Assembly (NCBI RefSeq): GCF_030272615.1
Contig: NC_081415.1
Span: 109,514,406-109,578,405 of the forward strand
DNA: 64,000 nt
Origin: Cryptomeria japonica
Taxonomy: Eukaryota > Streptophyta > Pinopsida > Cupressales > Cupressaceae
Direction of reading: 5' to 3'
The position numbers and the translations under genes are program-made. Every line of letters starts with the position of its first letter. Within the stretch, counting starts at the first letter, position 1. This document shows, in pieces, positions 22,601-34,334 of this stretch. Below the pieces are notes generated by a model. The model was not told the origin of the DNA and searched no databases. It saw only the letters and a list, made by a program, of their open reading frames with translations.

Positions 22601-23640
22601 AACCTTACATACCTAGGAGTCTTCCAACTTTCTGTTCCTCTGCTTTGATCTTTAGTTACTGTTGAATTTTTTGATACTGTCGGGGTAACTAGTTCAACAT
22701 TCTATTCTAGTACATGTGCTATCGGTTCAATTATGATCATCTCCACTTCTGGTTCTCTCTCATAAGTTCTTATTTGACCTTTGTACAACTCATCCACCTT
22801 GACATTAACACTTTCAACAATTCTCTACAATATTTTGTTATAACATCTATATTCTTTACTTTCATTAGAATAACCAAGAAATATCCCTTCATCATATCAA
22901 GGATCAAACTTTTTAATGGAATCATCTCTTTTAATATAGCATTTACTACCAAAGATTATGAAATACTTAACTATAGGTGTATGACCAAACCATAACTCAT
23001 AAGGTGTCTTACCAATATCTCCTTTGATATGAACTCTATTAAATGTGTATATCGTCATGCTCACAACTTCTCTCTAGTAGATATGAGGCAAATTATCTTC
23101 CATCATCATAGTTCTGGCCACATCCAAGATAGTTTGGTTCTTTCTTTCCACAACACCATTCTGCTAAGGTGTCCAAGGAGTAGACAACTATCTCCTTATT
23201 CCATGCTTCTCACAATAAATGTTAAATTCACCATATGTGAATTTACCACCCTCATCTGACCTTAAGCATATAATCTTCAACCCCATCTTTGTCTCAACTT
23301 TAGCTTTAAAGATCTTAAATTTTTCAAAAGCTTCAAATTTCTTCCTTAGAAAAGTAACCCACATCATTCTAGAATAGTCATCAATGATTAGCATGAAATA
23401 TCTATCACCCCGAAAACTCTTTATTCTAGCAGGACCACATAAATCAGTATGAATAAGTTCAAGAACATCATTAGATTTGTCTTGTATACTCTTAAAAGAT
23501 GTTCTGACTTGCTTTCCCATTTGACATTCCTTACACACCAGATTATAGGGCTTCACAATCTTAGGTATATCTCTAATAGCCTTAGTTGAGTTGATCTTTA
23601 CAATGCAATCAAAATTCACATGACACAACCTCTTATGCCA
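22601..23640 (-). pseudogene. Copia D integrase and linker
   Basis: Pre-integrase zinc segment (MCHVNFDCIVK ... LVCKECQMGK), core with IHTDLCGPARIKSF, IIDDYSRMMWVTFL and CLRSDEGGKFT, then the C-terminal part (TPYELWFGHTP, YFIIFGSKCYIKRDD, EGIFLGYS). Stops at 23188-23190 and nearby (TPW-TP-stop-QNG) replace Gln codons; another in the IY-stop-REVV segment replaces Trp. Integrase would insert cDNA into chromatin; this copy is non-functional. Confidence 0.88.
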
Positions 23641-24180
23641 TAGCTAACTCTCATCAACTTGCGTAGTCAAACATGTCTTCTCACAAGAGTTCAAATGAAA
23701 GATGTTACCTTTAGTCTGTGTACCGGTTGCAATCTCCAAACTAGATCTATTAATGACTTTGCATTTTCCATCCTTGAACTGTAATTGAAATCCCTTATCC
23801 ACCAACTGTCCTACACTCAAAAGATTATACCTTAAACCTTCAACATAATAAACATTATCAGTATTATGCTTACTATCCAATGATATAGTTCCTCTTCCTC
23901 AGATCATACATGCTTTGTCATGTCCAAATCTAACCAGTCCACCATCAAATTCTTGCAAAGATAAAAACTTCCTTTTATCTCCAATCATATGATGTGAACA
24001 TCCAGTGTCAATTACCCATTCATCCTTATCTTCAATTTTAGCAGCAAGGACCTTTACTTCAGGTACATTCTCTTGTAGTACTAGATCATATTCCTTGATA
24101 GCCAAGAACACCCATTCCTTTACATTGTCAGAACCACTAACAGAGTCTTGTGTCGGTTCATCATCATAATCAATCATACC
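23641..24180 (-). pseudogene. Copia D protease and pre-integrase spacer
   Basis: DEWVIDTGCSHHMIGDKRKF near 24010-24045 is the aspartic protease active site (DTG). It is followed by SLQEFDGGLVRFG, the NVYYVEGLRYNLLSVGQL segment and GNIFHLNS. A TGA at 23899-23901 replaces a likely Arg CGA (CpG transition), and a TAG at 23644-23646 replaces the Trp before LWHKR. Confidence 0.88.
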
Positions 24181-25167
24181 TTCCTCATCTGCAAAGTAAC
24201 ATGAATTGTCTCTACTTCTCTTGTACTTATGCTTGTTCTGATATCCAAGGTTAGGCTTAAAATATCTTCTAGCTCTTTCTTCAAATCTTGAATTCCTTTT
24301 AGGACATCTTGATGCAAAATGACCTATCTTATTACATGTAAAACATTTAAAAGGTGATTTTCCTTCATACTTACTTCCTTCCGGACCTTTAGGTACTCTT
24401 CTAGAGAATAGGGCTTCAAGTTTCTCAAACTCATCATCTTATTTCTTCATTTCCTTTAGTTCCTTCACATATAAGTATTTCCAATCGCTCTTGCCAGTTG
24501 ATGATGCAGATGTGTGAAAAGAAGATTCAGTCTTTGCAGCTCCTTGATGACCAAATTCTTCATGCTCAAAGGCAGATAATTTTCCAACCAAAGTATCCAT
24601 GTTAACAAAAGTGTTAGCCATTGTTCTCAACTCATTAATTTCAGTATCCTTCATCTTGTAAGTTGGTGGAAAAGCTCTCAATACTTTAGAAACAATCTCA
24701 TCTTCACTCAAAGATCCACCACAACACTAAATTCCCATAACAATTTCATTAACTCTTTCCATAAAAGTTGTAATCCTTTCATCTTCTTCCATTTTTAGAT
24801 TCTCATACCCTACCTGGTAACCATCAATTTTAGCAATTTTAACAGTAGGGCTACCTTCATTCAGAGCCTCCAACTTATCCCATATAGCCTTCGCAGATGA
24901 TTGGTCAGTTAATCCAATAATTTTCTGATCAAAAAGTGTACTTAAGAGTTCTTCTCTAGCTCTACAATCATTCTCAATATCCTTATCCAAGATTACTAGA
25001 GGAGGATTTTCTGATGCCGAATTATGAGGAGTATATCCTTTCTTCATGACTTCCTAATACATCTCAAATGAGTTTCCATCTAAATCTTCCATACCCTGTA
25101 ATTTTTTCGAATCAAGCTTAGGGGCTTCTCTCCAAAAAACAAATGCAGTTGAACTATTAGTTGCCAT
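24181..25167 (-). pseudogene. Copia D gag with CCHC zinc knuckle
   Basis: Starts ATG at 25167 (MATNSSTAFVFW). Contains KAIWDKLEALNEG, the MEEDERITTFMERVNEIVMGI segment, FPPTYKMKDTEINELR, and near 24300-24350 a zinc knuckle C-FT-C-NKIG-H-FASR-C. Stops lie at 25054-25056 (TAG for Trp), in the MGI-stop-CC segment near 24713, and at 24439-24441 (TAA). The frame is otherwise continuous with protease and integrase, so decay has been mainly by substitution. Confidence 0.88.
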
Positions 25168-25185
25168 AGGATCTTCCTCAAGCAA

Positions 25186-26792
25186 TGGTGCAGAGCACCT
25201 AGCTCAAAGTTGTCTTTTCTTGCATTTTAGAGTTTTTGTGTGATTTCAAGTTATTTTATGTTTTAGTCAGGTGGAATAAATCTTATGATTCTTTTTGAAG
25301 CCATAGTTTGGTTGTCCACACTTTTGTTGTGCTCAGGATCCAAAATTGTCATCATCTTGAAATGTTGTCAAAATGCCAATTTTTTGGTTTGTACCAGATG
25401 GATGCATGGAAACTTACTAGAATATTTGGCAATGGTTCAAATAAATTGTGGGATGCCATTTAAGTAATTTTTTAGACCTTGAGAGCCTTGGAGTGTATTT
25501 TTGCACTCATAGGTCAAAGTTGTCAAAAATTGGTCATGTCAACTTTTGCATTTTTAGGCAAAAGTTGTCCATGAAGGAAATGGCATTGGAAGTTGGTTGG
25601 AAATAACTTAAAATGGTATATAAAACCTTCTAAACATCTCCAATAATAGGTTAATCAGCTTTTTGTTTGCATTCAATTCATTTGCCAAGGGTTTCATATG
25701 CCTTTCCTCATGTTTGGACTGTTTTTGCTTTGATTTTCTGCTTTTGTACGACCTGTACGGTGCTCATAATAGTAGAAAAAGTTAAGAATCTGTTTTATCT
25801 TTCCAACAAGTATAATATGAATTTTTTAAGTACCTTTGATCAAAAGTTATCACTATTTTTGTAAAAGTTGTTCACAAACACTTGAAACTTGGGGTTTTGA
25901 TTGTAAAAATGCATTTTACCTGAGCATCCACAAATGGAACAAGTTTCAATCTAGTGGATGGCTTGGGTAGGCTATGTAAATAGTTTTAGAGTAGGTGTTT
26001 TGTGTTTTTGTAGGCCACAAGGAGGAGAATGGGTGAGATGAATAACACACAAGCTTGTAGCTAGTGTGTGGGGGCAACAGAGATTGCTCATTTTCAGTGC
26101 CATGGAGAAATCAAACCCCAGCAACCCATAGTGTTTTGGAAAGTTATATTTGTTTAATAAAATAATACAAGTTTTTTTTGGTTGGTGATTGTGACTGGTT
26201 AATATTTTTTAGCACATTTTCCAAAACTGCGTGGAAGCACTAAACTCCTTAAAAATAGCTCTTTTTCAGTAAACCTAGTTGTATGAAAAACCCAGATGGG
26301 AAATTGAGTTATCTTGTTTAAATTCCAAATGGGTATCTGAATATGTAAAAATATCTAGGGGTTGTTAGGAAATTTTTGGGGGAAAGGCCAAAAAATAGTC
26401 AAAGAAGGGCTAGTCAATTAGGCCTAATAGCAGTCGGTAGAAGCGAGTTGAAATCCTAGGGCTTGGGAGGAAGGTCCAAAGATTTTCAATGCATAAAATG
26501 ACCTTGAAAATACCTACACAAAATAACCACAACCTTTAAACATGTTTTTAGAGTGAAGATCCTTGGTGGAGGTCTTTGGAGCCCAGTTGGAGCTTTGGGA
26601 ACCTAGTAGGAGACCATCTCAAAATTAGAGATTTGGGTCAGAACCAACAAGAAACCTCAAGAGGCTATACCTAGGAGGCAATACAATAAAATGTATGCCT
26701 TGGAGGTCTAATGAGTGTACCCTAACAAGTTACCTTGGAGGATCTTGAGTAGAAGGGTGAGTTGAGGAGCTAGGCACAAGACCTCTGCATCA
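25186..26792 (+). repeat. 5' LTR of gypsy E
   Basis: Starts TGGTGCAGAGCACCTAGCTC, ends CTCTGCATCA. It is collinear with the 3' LTR over its full length and related to the solo LTR at 45090-46679. Candidate core promoter sequence is not obvious; TATATAAAACC at about 25617 is TATA-like. Confidence 0.9.
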
Positions 26793-26795
26793 AAG

Positions 26796-26808
26796 TGGTA
26801 TTAGAGCC
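26796..26808 (+). promoter_or_regulatory. Primer-binding site of gypsy E
   Basis: TGGTATTAGAGCC lies three bases after the LTR. It matches initiator tRNA-Met with one C-to-T difference. Confidence 0.85.
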
Positions 26809-26862
26809 ATTATTTGAAAGATTTGTTGTATGTCATATTATGAAGAATAAGGAGAAAGTTCA

Positions 26863-27936
26863 ATGCCTCCTAAGGAAATGACTCCAGAAGCCATCTGGCA
26901 GATGGTGGCAGAGATGATAGAAGGATTCAAGGATATAGAAGGAAATAGAGGAATGAGAGAGGCAAAGAAGGAGAAGGGAAAGATTAAGACAAAATGGGAT
27001 GATGATGCTAATGAAGAAGTGGAAGATGCAGAGGAACCAACAACAATAGCTATGCCTCAAGACCAAAATTTATTCCTAGATGCAGTCAAATCCTTTTCTA
27101 AGGACAATCTGGATGGATTACCCACATATGGAGGAAACCTCAATGGAGAAGAGTTGCTAGATTGGATAGAAGCTCTCAATAATCATTTTGATTACAAAGA
27201 GGTAGAAGAAGAGAAAAGAGTTAATGTGGCCAAATAAATAATGAGAGGATTAGCATTGGTTTGGTGGAATATGATGCAAGAAGAAAGGATACAAGAAGGC
27301 AAAAGGAAGATAACTTCATGGGAGCATATGAATATCAGACTTAAGGTACAATTCCTTCTAGGAGATTATGAAGTTAAAATTCATAAGAGACTGCAAAATC
27401 TGAAACAAAGGGAGCTAGATGTCAATGCTTACACAGAGGAATTCCATAAACTAAGCCTCAGAGCTAAGAAGCATGAGAATGAGGTGGAGAAATTGGCTAG
27501 ATACATGAATGGATTGAGACAAAATATACAAGATGGAATCAATATCCTTACTCCTGATACCATTCATAAGTGTTTTCAGTTAGCATTAAGGGTAGAAGAT
27601 AAAATCAAGAGGAGGAATGAACAAAATCAAAAGTTTAGAGGTGGCAGATCCTTTAGAGGAAGGGGAACTTTTAGTAGAGGACAACAAACATCAAGGAATG
27701 AAGAAAAATCAAGGCCAGAAGGTGGTGGATACTCTTCAAGGGGGCCATTTAGAGGATCCTTCAGAGGAAGAAACAATTCTAGGGGCAGATTTGGAAGCTC
27801 AGGAAGAGGAAATTCAGTTTTCACTAGTAGATGTTACAATTGTAATCAAGTTGGCCACATAATGGGAATGTGTTCAGAGAAAGAAGCCAACACTTCACAC
27901 TCATACATGGGTGAGAGAAGAACACAATTAGTGTAG
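26863..27936 (+). pseudogene. Gypsy E gag
   Basis: MPPKEMTPEAIWQ start, acidic/basic N-terminal part, then the retrotransposon gag capsid (LPTYGGNLNGEELLDWIEALNNHFDY, MRGLALVWWN, LNAYTEEF-type segment near 27420). An Arg/Gly-rich RGG-like stretch spans about 27635-27815. A zinc knuckle C-YN-C-NQVG-H-IMGM-C lies near 27832-27873. One TAA at 27235-27237 interrupts the capsid, probably from CAA. Everything else is open for 357 codons, so decay is mild. Gag forms the cytoplasmic particle and binds RNA. Confidence 0.9.
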
Positions 27937-27954
27937 GAAGAAGACAATCAAAGT

Positions 27955-29904
27955 GTGTTTTCCCCTCTCAGCAAGGTAGGCCCAGTGACAAATGGTGAAA
28001 GTCTAATGCTAAGAAGGTCTTTGTTGAAGATTCCTCAAGCTCAAGAGCCACCACAAAGGAAGAGTTTGTTTAGAACAACTTGTAAGTATCAAGGCAATAT
28101 TTACAAAGTTATTGTAGACTCAAGTTCAACTGAGAATATAGTTTCAACTGAAATGGTGGATAAACTCAAGTTAAAGAGGCCGCCACATCTCACTCCCTAC
28201 AAGGTGTCATGGCTCAACCGGGGCCAATATGTCTTAGCTGATGAGAAAGCATGGGTAGAATATGAGATTGGTGAGTATAAGGACAATATTTTATGTGATA
28301 TATTGCCTATGGATGCTTGCCATTTTTTGTTGGGACGTCCATGGCAATTTGATGTAAAGGCTCAGCATGATGGAGATAAGAATAGCTATGTCATTATCGA
28401 GAATGGTAAGAGGTATCAAATGGATCCATTACCTGATCCAAAAGAGGAAAAAAAAGTGGGATCAAGTGTGATGATGATGAGTGCAAAATATTTTCTTAAG
28501 GTGATGAAACAAGAAGGAGATCAAGGGTATGCTATTGTGCTCAAACCTAGTGAAGAAGGTAAGGCAAATCCAATGGAAGAAGTACCACAAGAGGTGAATG
28601 GTCTACTTAAAAAATATGTAGAAGTAATAGGAGAAGATCTATCTAATTATTTTCCACCAATGAGGGATATAAACCATCAAATAGACCTGATTCTAGAGGA
28701 AAGTTTGCCTAACAAGGTTGCCTACAAAATGACACCTAGTCAAAATGAAGAAATTGCCAAACAAGTGCAAGAGCTCTTGGACAAAGGATTCATAAAAAAG
28801 AGTTTGAGTCTATGTGCTGTACCTATTGTCTTAGCACACAAGAATGGGGGAAAATGGATAATGTGTACATATTCCATAGAAATCAATAAGATCACTATAA
28901 GGTACAAGTTCCCTATGCCAAGGATAGAAGACCTGTTGGACAATCTTGGGGGTGAAAACTACTTCACAAAGGTGGATTTAAAATTAGGTTATCATCAGAT
29001 AAGAATCAGACTAGGGGATGAATGGAAGACAATATTAAGGACCAATGTTGGCCTCTATGAGTGGTTGGTCATGCTATTTGGCCTTACCAATGCACCTAGC
29101 ACCTTTCAAAGGCTCATGACTGAAGTCTTGGTTGAGTTCATAGGTAAATTTGTGATTGTATATCTTGATGACATTCTAATATATAGCAGGTCCAAAGAAG
29201 AACATCTCAAGGATGTGGAGATGGTCTTGAAGAAGATAAAAAAGGCACAACTCAAAATCAACCTTGAAAAGTGTGAGTTTCTCAAGACTGAACTTGTATA
29301 TCTTGGTTTTGTCATTTTACAAGGCTGTCTAAAAATGGATCCTAGTAAGGTTGAGGAAATCCTTAGTTGTCCTACACTTAATAATATTAGTGATGTTAGG
29401 ATCTTTCATGGGTTAGCATCCTTTTATAGGAAGTTTGTAAGAAACTTTAGTCATGTGTGTGCTCCTGTGCTCAATACCATCAAAGGGGGAGTTAAGTGTC
29501 AGTTTAGGTGGATAGAGGAGGCCCAAAAAGGATTTGAGTTGTTGAAAAAGAAGATAGATGAGTTATCTACCCTTAGGTTACTTGATTTCAATTGGTTATT
29601 TACAGTTGAGTGTGATGGTAGTCAAAGAGCAATAGGGGCTATTTTGAGTCAAGAGGGTCTTCCCATAGCCTTTTTCTCTGAAAAGTTGAATGAAGAAAAA
29701 CAAAAGTACTTTGTGTATGACTTGGAGTTTTATGCCATGGTGCAAGCCTTGAATAAGTGGCATCATTACTTGCTGCCCAAAGAGTTTGTGGTGTATACTA
29801 ACAACCATGCCCTTAGTTTTCTCAATGGACAAGAGAAGTTGAATCTAAAGCACCTCAAAGTGGGTAGAATACCTACAATCTTATACCTTCACTATCAAGC
29901 ATAA
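27955..29904 (+). pseudogene. Gypsy E protease - reverse transcriptase - RNase H
   Basis: A 649-codon open frame. Protease: VIVDSSSTENIVS, where the usual DSG/DTG has become DSS (AGT at 28123-28125). Further on, CHFLLGRPWQFD closes the protease. RT: KVDLKLGYHQIRI, FGLTNAPSTFQRLM and the catalytic YLDDILIYS at about 29161-29187. RNase H: VECDGSQRAIGAILSQ, DLEFYAMVQALNKWHHYL, and YTNNHAL, where the usual TD-x has become TN (AAC at 29800-29802). Loss of both a protease and an RNase H active-site residue suggests inactivity despite the long frame. A frameshift near 29860 precedes the RNase H tail (KKGTSNKVVDALSRR, 29896-29945). Confidence 0.93.
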
Positions 29905-30936
29905 GAAGGGTACCTCAAATAAAGTTGTCGATGCACTTAGTAGGAGAGTCATGACCATACAAGAGGTTATATTGCATAGTGTGGGGTTGAAGGAGTTGAG
30001 AGACCTCTACAAAGAAGACAAAGATTTTGCTGATATATATGCTACATGTTCTGATTTTTCTAACACTTATCATGTTTCCTACTTAGAGTATACGATATAG
30101 GAAGGTTTTTTTTTAAAGGACATCTCCTTTATATACCCCAATGCTCTATGAGACAAAACATCATTCAAGAGAAACATCAAGGGGGTCTAGGAGGTCATTT
30201 TGGCAATCATAAAACAATGGAGCAGGTTAGTCGGTTCTACTATTGGCCTAAGTTGCAATTAGAAGTAAGGAGATTTGTTGAAAAATGTGCCATATGTAAA
30301 AGAGAAAAAGGACCAGAAAGTAATGCAGGTTTATATCAGCCCTTATTCATATCCCAAAGGCCTTGGGAATGTTTGAGCATGGACTTTGTGCTGGGTTTAC
30401 CAAGAACACCAAGAGGATTTGATAGTGTTTATGTGGTGGTAGATAGGTTCAAAAAAATGTCTCACTTCATCCCTTGTAAGAGTACCAATGATGCCACCTA
30501 TATTATAGGTCTTTTCTTCAAAGAAATAGTAAGAATCCATGGACTTCCAGTTAGCATTGTGAGTGATAGGGATATTAAGTTTTTGAGTCACTTCTAGAGA
30601 ACCTTATGGAAGAAGTTGGGTACTAGACTCTCATTTTCATCTGCCTACCATCCACAATCAGATGGTCATACTGAGGTGGTCAATAGGTCCTTGGGTAATC
30701 TCCTAAGTTGTCTCACTAAGAAACATGGTCAGACTTGGGACTTGGTGATCAGCCAAGCAGAATATGCATACAATGATTTAGTCGACCGGAGCACAGGTAA
30801 AAGTCCTTTTGAAATTGTTTATGGAATGCATCCTAGAGGTGTATTAAAACTTAGTGATATTAGTACAATGACCCACAAGAGTTCTCAAGGAGATAGTTTT
30901 TCTGAAGGTATTAAGGAAATTCATGACAAAGTATGA
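29905..30936 (+). pseudogene. Gypsy E integrase zinc finger and catalytic core
   Basis: After the RNase H tail, an HHCC zinc finger (KHQGGLGGHFGNHKTM ... CAICKREKG, 30172-30310) leads to the core. LSMDFVLGLPRT holds the first Asp, IVSDRDIKFLSHF the second, and SAYHPQSDGHTEVVNR the Glu. A TAG at 30595-30597 in SHF-stop-RTLW replaces Trp. TGA at 30934-30936 probably replaces Arg CGA. Other breaks precede the finger (near 30098 and 30150). Confidence 0.9.
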
Positions 30937-31400
30937 CAATCCTTGCAACAAAATCAGAAAAATATAAGGAACAAACTGATCAATCAAGAAGGAACTTGAA
31001 ATTTAAGGTTGGAGACTTAGTTTTGGATTATATCAGAAAGGAAAGACTTCTAAAAGGATAGCTATCCAAGTTGATGATGAAGAAGATTGGGCCACTCAAG
31101 ATTGTGCATAAGTTTGGCCAAAATGCCTATGAGGTTGAACTACCTCCTTCTTTGGCCATATCTCCTATTTTCAATATTTGTGACTTGTATCCCTATAAAG
31201 GAGAATCTAAGACCTCTTCTATGGATACCACATTGCAATTTGAAGAGGATTGGGTGAAGGATTTACCAATTAGTCAACTGGTTCAGTTGGAAAATATCTT
31301 GTATACCAAGGTGATCAAGAAGACAAGAAAGGGCATCTACAAACATTATCTTGTGAAGTGGGAAGGTATAACTAATTCAGAGGCTATGTGGATGTCATAA
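30937..31400 (+). pseudogene. Gypsy E integrase C-terminal domain with chromodomain
   Basis: After a frameshift the frame reads NLKFKVGDLVLDYI (GPY/F-type start), MKKIGPLKIVHKFGQNAYEVELP, then IFNICDLYPYKGE. The last ~50 residues (QLENILYTKVIKKTRKG, YKHYLVKWEGITNSEAMWM) match the chromodomain of plant chromoviruses, which steers integration to particular histone marks. TAG at 31060-31062 and TAA at 31398-31400 interrupt it. Confidence 0.85.
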
Positions 31401-31478
31401 GCTAACATAATTCATCATGGAGTGTTACTAGCAAACCTGATAAATCAAGGGACTTGAGTTCCTTGCCCTAGGGGAGTA

Positions 31479-33097
31479 TGGTGTAGAGCACCTAGCTCAA
31501 AGTTTTCTTTTCTTGCATTTTAGAGTTTTTGTGTGATTTCAAGTTATTTTGTGTTGTAATAAGGTAGAATAAATCCTATGATTCTTTTTGAAGCCATATT
31601 TTGGTTGTCCACACTTTTGTTGTGCTCAGGATCCAAAATTGTCATTATCCTGAAATGTTGTCAAAATGTCAACTTTTTGGTTTATACCAGGTGGATGCCT
31701 ACAAAATTGCTAGAATGTTTGGAAATGGTTTAAATCCATTGTGGGATTCCATTTGAGTTATTTTTTAGGCCTTGAGAGCCTTGGAGTGTGTTTTTGCACT
31801 CATAGGTAAAAGTTGTCAAAAATTGGTCATGACAACTTTTGCATTTTTAGGCAAAAGTTGCCCATGAAGGAAATGGCATTGGAAGTTGGTTGGAACCAAC
31901 TTAAAATGGAATATAAAACCTTCTAAGAATCTCCAATAATAGGTTAATAAACTTTTGGTTTGCAATCAATTAATTTGCTAAGGGTTTCCTATGCTTTTAG
32001 TCACGTTTGGACTATTTTTGCTTTGATTTTCTACTTTTGTACGACCTGTACAGTTTGGTACGTTGCTCATAATACAAGAGGAAGTTATGAATTTTTTTTA
32101 TCTTTCCCAAAAGTATAATATGAAGGTTTGAATTTCCTTGGATCAAAAGTTATCACTATTTTTGTAAAAGTTGCTCACAAACCCTTGAAACTTGGGGTTT
32201 TGATTGTAAAAATGCATTTTACCTGAGCATCCACGAATGGCACAAGTTGAAATCTAGTGGATGGCTTGGGTAGGATATTTAAATAGTTTTAGAGTAGGTG
32301 TTTTTGTGTTTTTTTAGGTCACAAGGAGGAGTATGGGTGAGATGAATAGCTCACAAGCTTGTAGCTAATGTGTGGGGGCAACAGAGATTGCTCATTTTTC
32401 AATGCCATGGAGAAGTGACACCCCAACAACCCATAGTGTTTTGGAAAGATTTGTGAGTGTACTAAAATAATACAAATTTTTTTAGGTTGGTGATTGTGAC
32501 TAGTGAATATTTTGGAGCACATCTTCCAAAAATGTCTAGAAGCCCTAAAACCCTTAAAAATAGCTCTTTTTCAGTAACCCTAGTTTTACGAAAAAAACCA
32601 GATGGGAAACTAAGTGATCTTGTTTAACTTCCAAATAGGTATTTGAATATGTAAAAATATCTAGGGGTTGTTAGGAAATTTTGGGAAAAAGACCAAAAAG
32701 CAATCAAAGAAGGGCTAGTCAATTAGGCCTAATAGTAGTCAGTAGAAGTGAGTTGAAATCCCAGGGCTTGGGAGGAAGGTGCAGACCTTGTAAATACATA
32801 AAATAACCTTGAACATACCTGCACAACATAAACACAACCTTTAAACATGTTGTTAGAGTGAAGATCCTTGGTTGAGGTCTTTGGAGCCTAGTTAGAGCTT
32901 TGGGAACCTAGTAGGAGACCATCTCAAAATTAGAGATTTGGGTCAAAACCAGCAAGAAACCTCAAGAGGATATACCTAGGAGGCAAGCCAATAGAGTTTA
33001 GGCCTTAGAGGTCTAAGGAGTGTACCCTAACAAGTTACCTTGGAGGAGCTTGAGTAGAAGGGGGAGTTGAGAAGCTAGGCACAAGACCTCTGCATCA
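31479..33097 (+). repeat. 3' LTR of gypsy E
   Basis: Starts TGGTGTAGAGCACCTAGCTC after CCTAGGGGAGTA, ends CTCTGCATCA. Region 31401-31478 is untranslated and carries the purine tract. Confidence 0.92.
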
Positions 33098-33126
33098 AGC
33101 AGTTAATCTTTTGCAGAGAGGACCAA

Positions 33127-33138
33127 GCTCTGATACCA
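33127..33138 (-). promoter_or_regulatory. Primer-binding site of copia D
   Basis: The plus strand reads GCTCTGATACCA, i.e. TGGTATCAGAGC on the element strand, two bases from the 5' LTR. It is now separated from its gag by gypsy E. Confidence 0.92.
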
Positions 33139-33140
33139 AT

Positions 33141-34334
33141 TGTTAGGATAGTCGGTGAACAACTGAGAGGGGGGTGAATTAGTTGCCAACAAATTATAAA
33201 ACTTTAAGTACATAGAACCTTTTATCGGAATCCATAAACCAAATACTAGAATATCATATATAATAATTAAGCATAAACATAAATCATAGAACAATTACCA
33301 ACCATCCATAACACATAACACCATGATTTGTATGTGGAAAACTTGGTAAAGGGAAAAACCATAGTGGGAAGCTACCCATAGTTAGATAATACTTCTGCAA
33401 CAAGTATGTGATTACAATAAGAGGGGCCTATACATGCAGAAAGGCTAACAGCCTAGAGCACAATGCTAATCACAAAAGGAGCCTCACTAACTACAAAATA
33501 ATTCTAGACTTAATCCGAAAAGATGAATAAACTACAAGAATAGAATCTCTTGTGCCTGAGTACAAGCTCAATACCGAAGGTCTTAAACCTCTTTCACAAA
33601 CCCAATTCGATCACCTATGATTGGCCGAAACCTCTGCATATTATTACAACTTTATTTGCACATAGATAATCCTATAACCCACATACCATGATCTACAAAG
33701 AGATATTACATCATATTTATACCAAACCGAGACCTAAACAATTAGGTTGGCCACCTAAAAGATAATACAATGGATCTATTACATAATCCTGCAAACCAAT
33801 GATAAACCAAGTCGGCCTAAGACCAAAACAACATAAACCAAACAATAAATCCAACCAGTGACTCATCGAGAGCATCATCCAACACATTACATAAACTAGT
33901 CCATAACCTAACAAAATAACACCAGACCCAGAATAGGTCACCATAAGCCAAATGAAACACCATGAACAACTGGAACATGAACATGATAACCATAAACATC
34001 TTGATAACCTTCTAGAAGATGCACCAACACCATTTATCGGATTCATCAAAAGATCTTCATCAAAGCTTTGCCGCTAGAACCCTTACTAGTAACCAAAAGG
34101 CTTACTAGAACATATCATAGCATCTAGATCATCAAATCCCAAACCAACTGAATGTGATACACATCAAGAACATATGAATAACCAATCCAAACCACTTCCA
34201 ATAGCCAAACCAAAACTAGAGATAAATCTCCAGATCAACATGATAATCCAACCACTACCAGAAGCCAGTAGACAAGAAAACAACTATTGTTGACATCAAC
34301 GCAACACATAATCAATTCCTCCAAATTTCCAACA
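33141..34334 (-). repeat. 5' LTR of copia D (family B)
   Basis: The plus strand runs TGTTAGGATAGTC...TTTCCAACA, collinear with the 3' LTR at 18181-19389. The frame at 33717-34049 is an LTR shadow: it recurs in the other family B LTRs with the same DNA. Confidence 0.92.

Larger units (their letters stand above)
25186..33097 (+). mobile_element. Chromodomain Ty3/gypsy element E (chromovirus), complete but inactive
   Basis: Two LTRs (1607 and 1619 bp), a tRNA-Met-type primer site, gag, protease-RT-RNase H, integrase with a C-terminal chromodomain, and a polypurine tract CCTAGGGGAGTA before the 3' LTR. Flanks AGCAA (25181-25185) and AGCAG (33098-33102) are the likely 5-bp duplication with one transition. 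It sits in the leader of copia D, between its primer site and gag start, in the opposite orientation. By eye the LTRs differ by about 7% over their first 215 bp. Confidence 0.92.
18181..34334 (-). mobile_element. Copia element D with two nested insertions
   Basis: LTRs at 18181-19389 (3') and 33141-34334 (5') bracket gag, protease, integrase, RT and RNase H, all on the minus strand. Flanks TTAAC (18176-18180) and TTAAT (34335-34339) are the likely 5-bp target duplication with one transition. Removing gypsy E (25186-33097) and the solo LTR (20272-21475), each with one target copy, leaves about 7.0 kb, a normal copia length. From gag start to RT the reading frame is nearly free of indels but has many stops. 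Confidence 0.85.

Noticed and set aside
27617-27862. Alternative frames over the gypsy E gag tail, both strands
   Set aside because: Produced by the repetitive Arg/Gly-rich coding sequence; the gag frame with its zinc knuckle is the real one.
33717-34049. 110-codon minus-strand ORF also seen at 18770-18997 and partly at 13570-13767
   Set aside because: All lie inside family B LTRs at the same position; LTR noncoding DNA explains the repetition. The frame is broken at different places in each copy.
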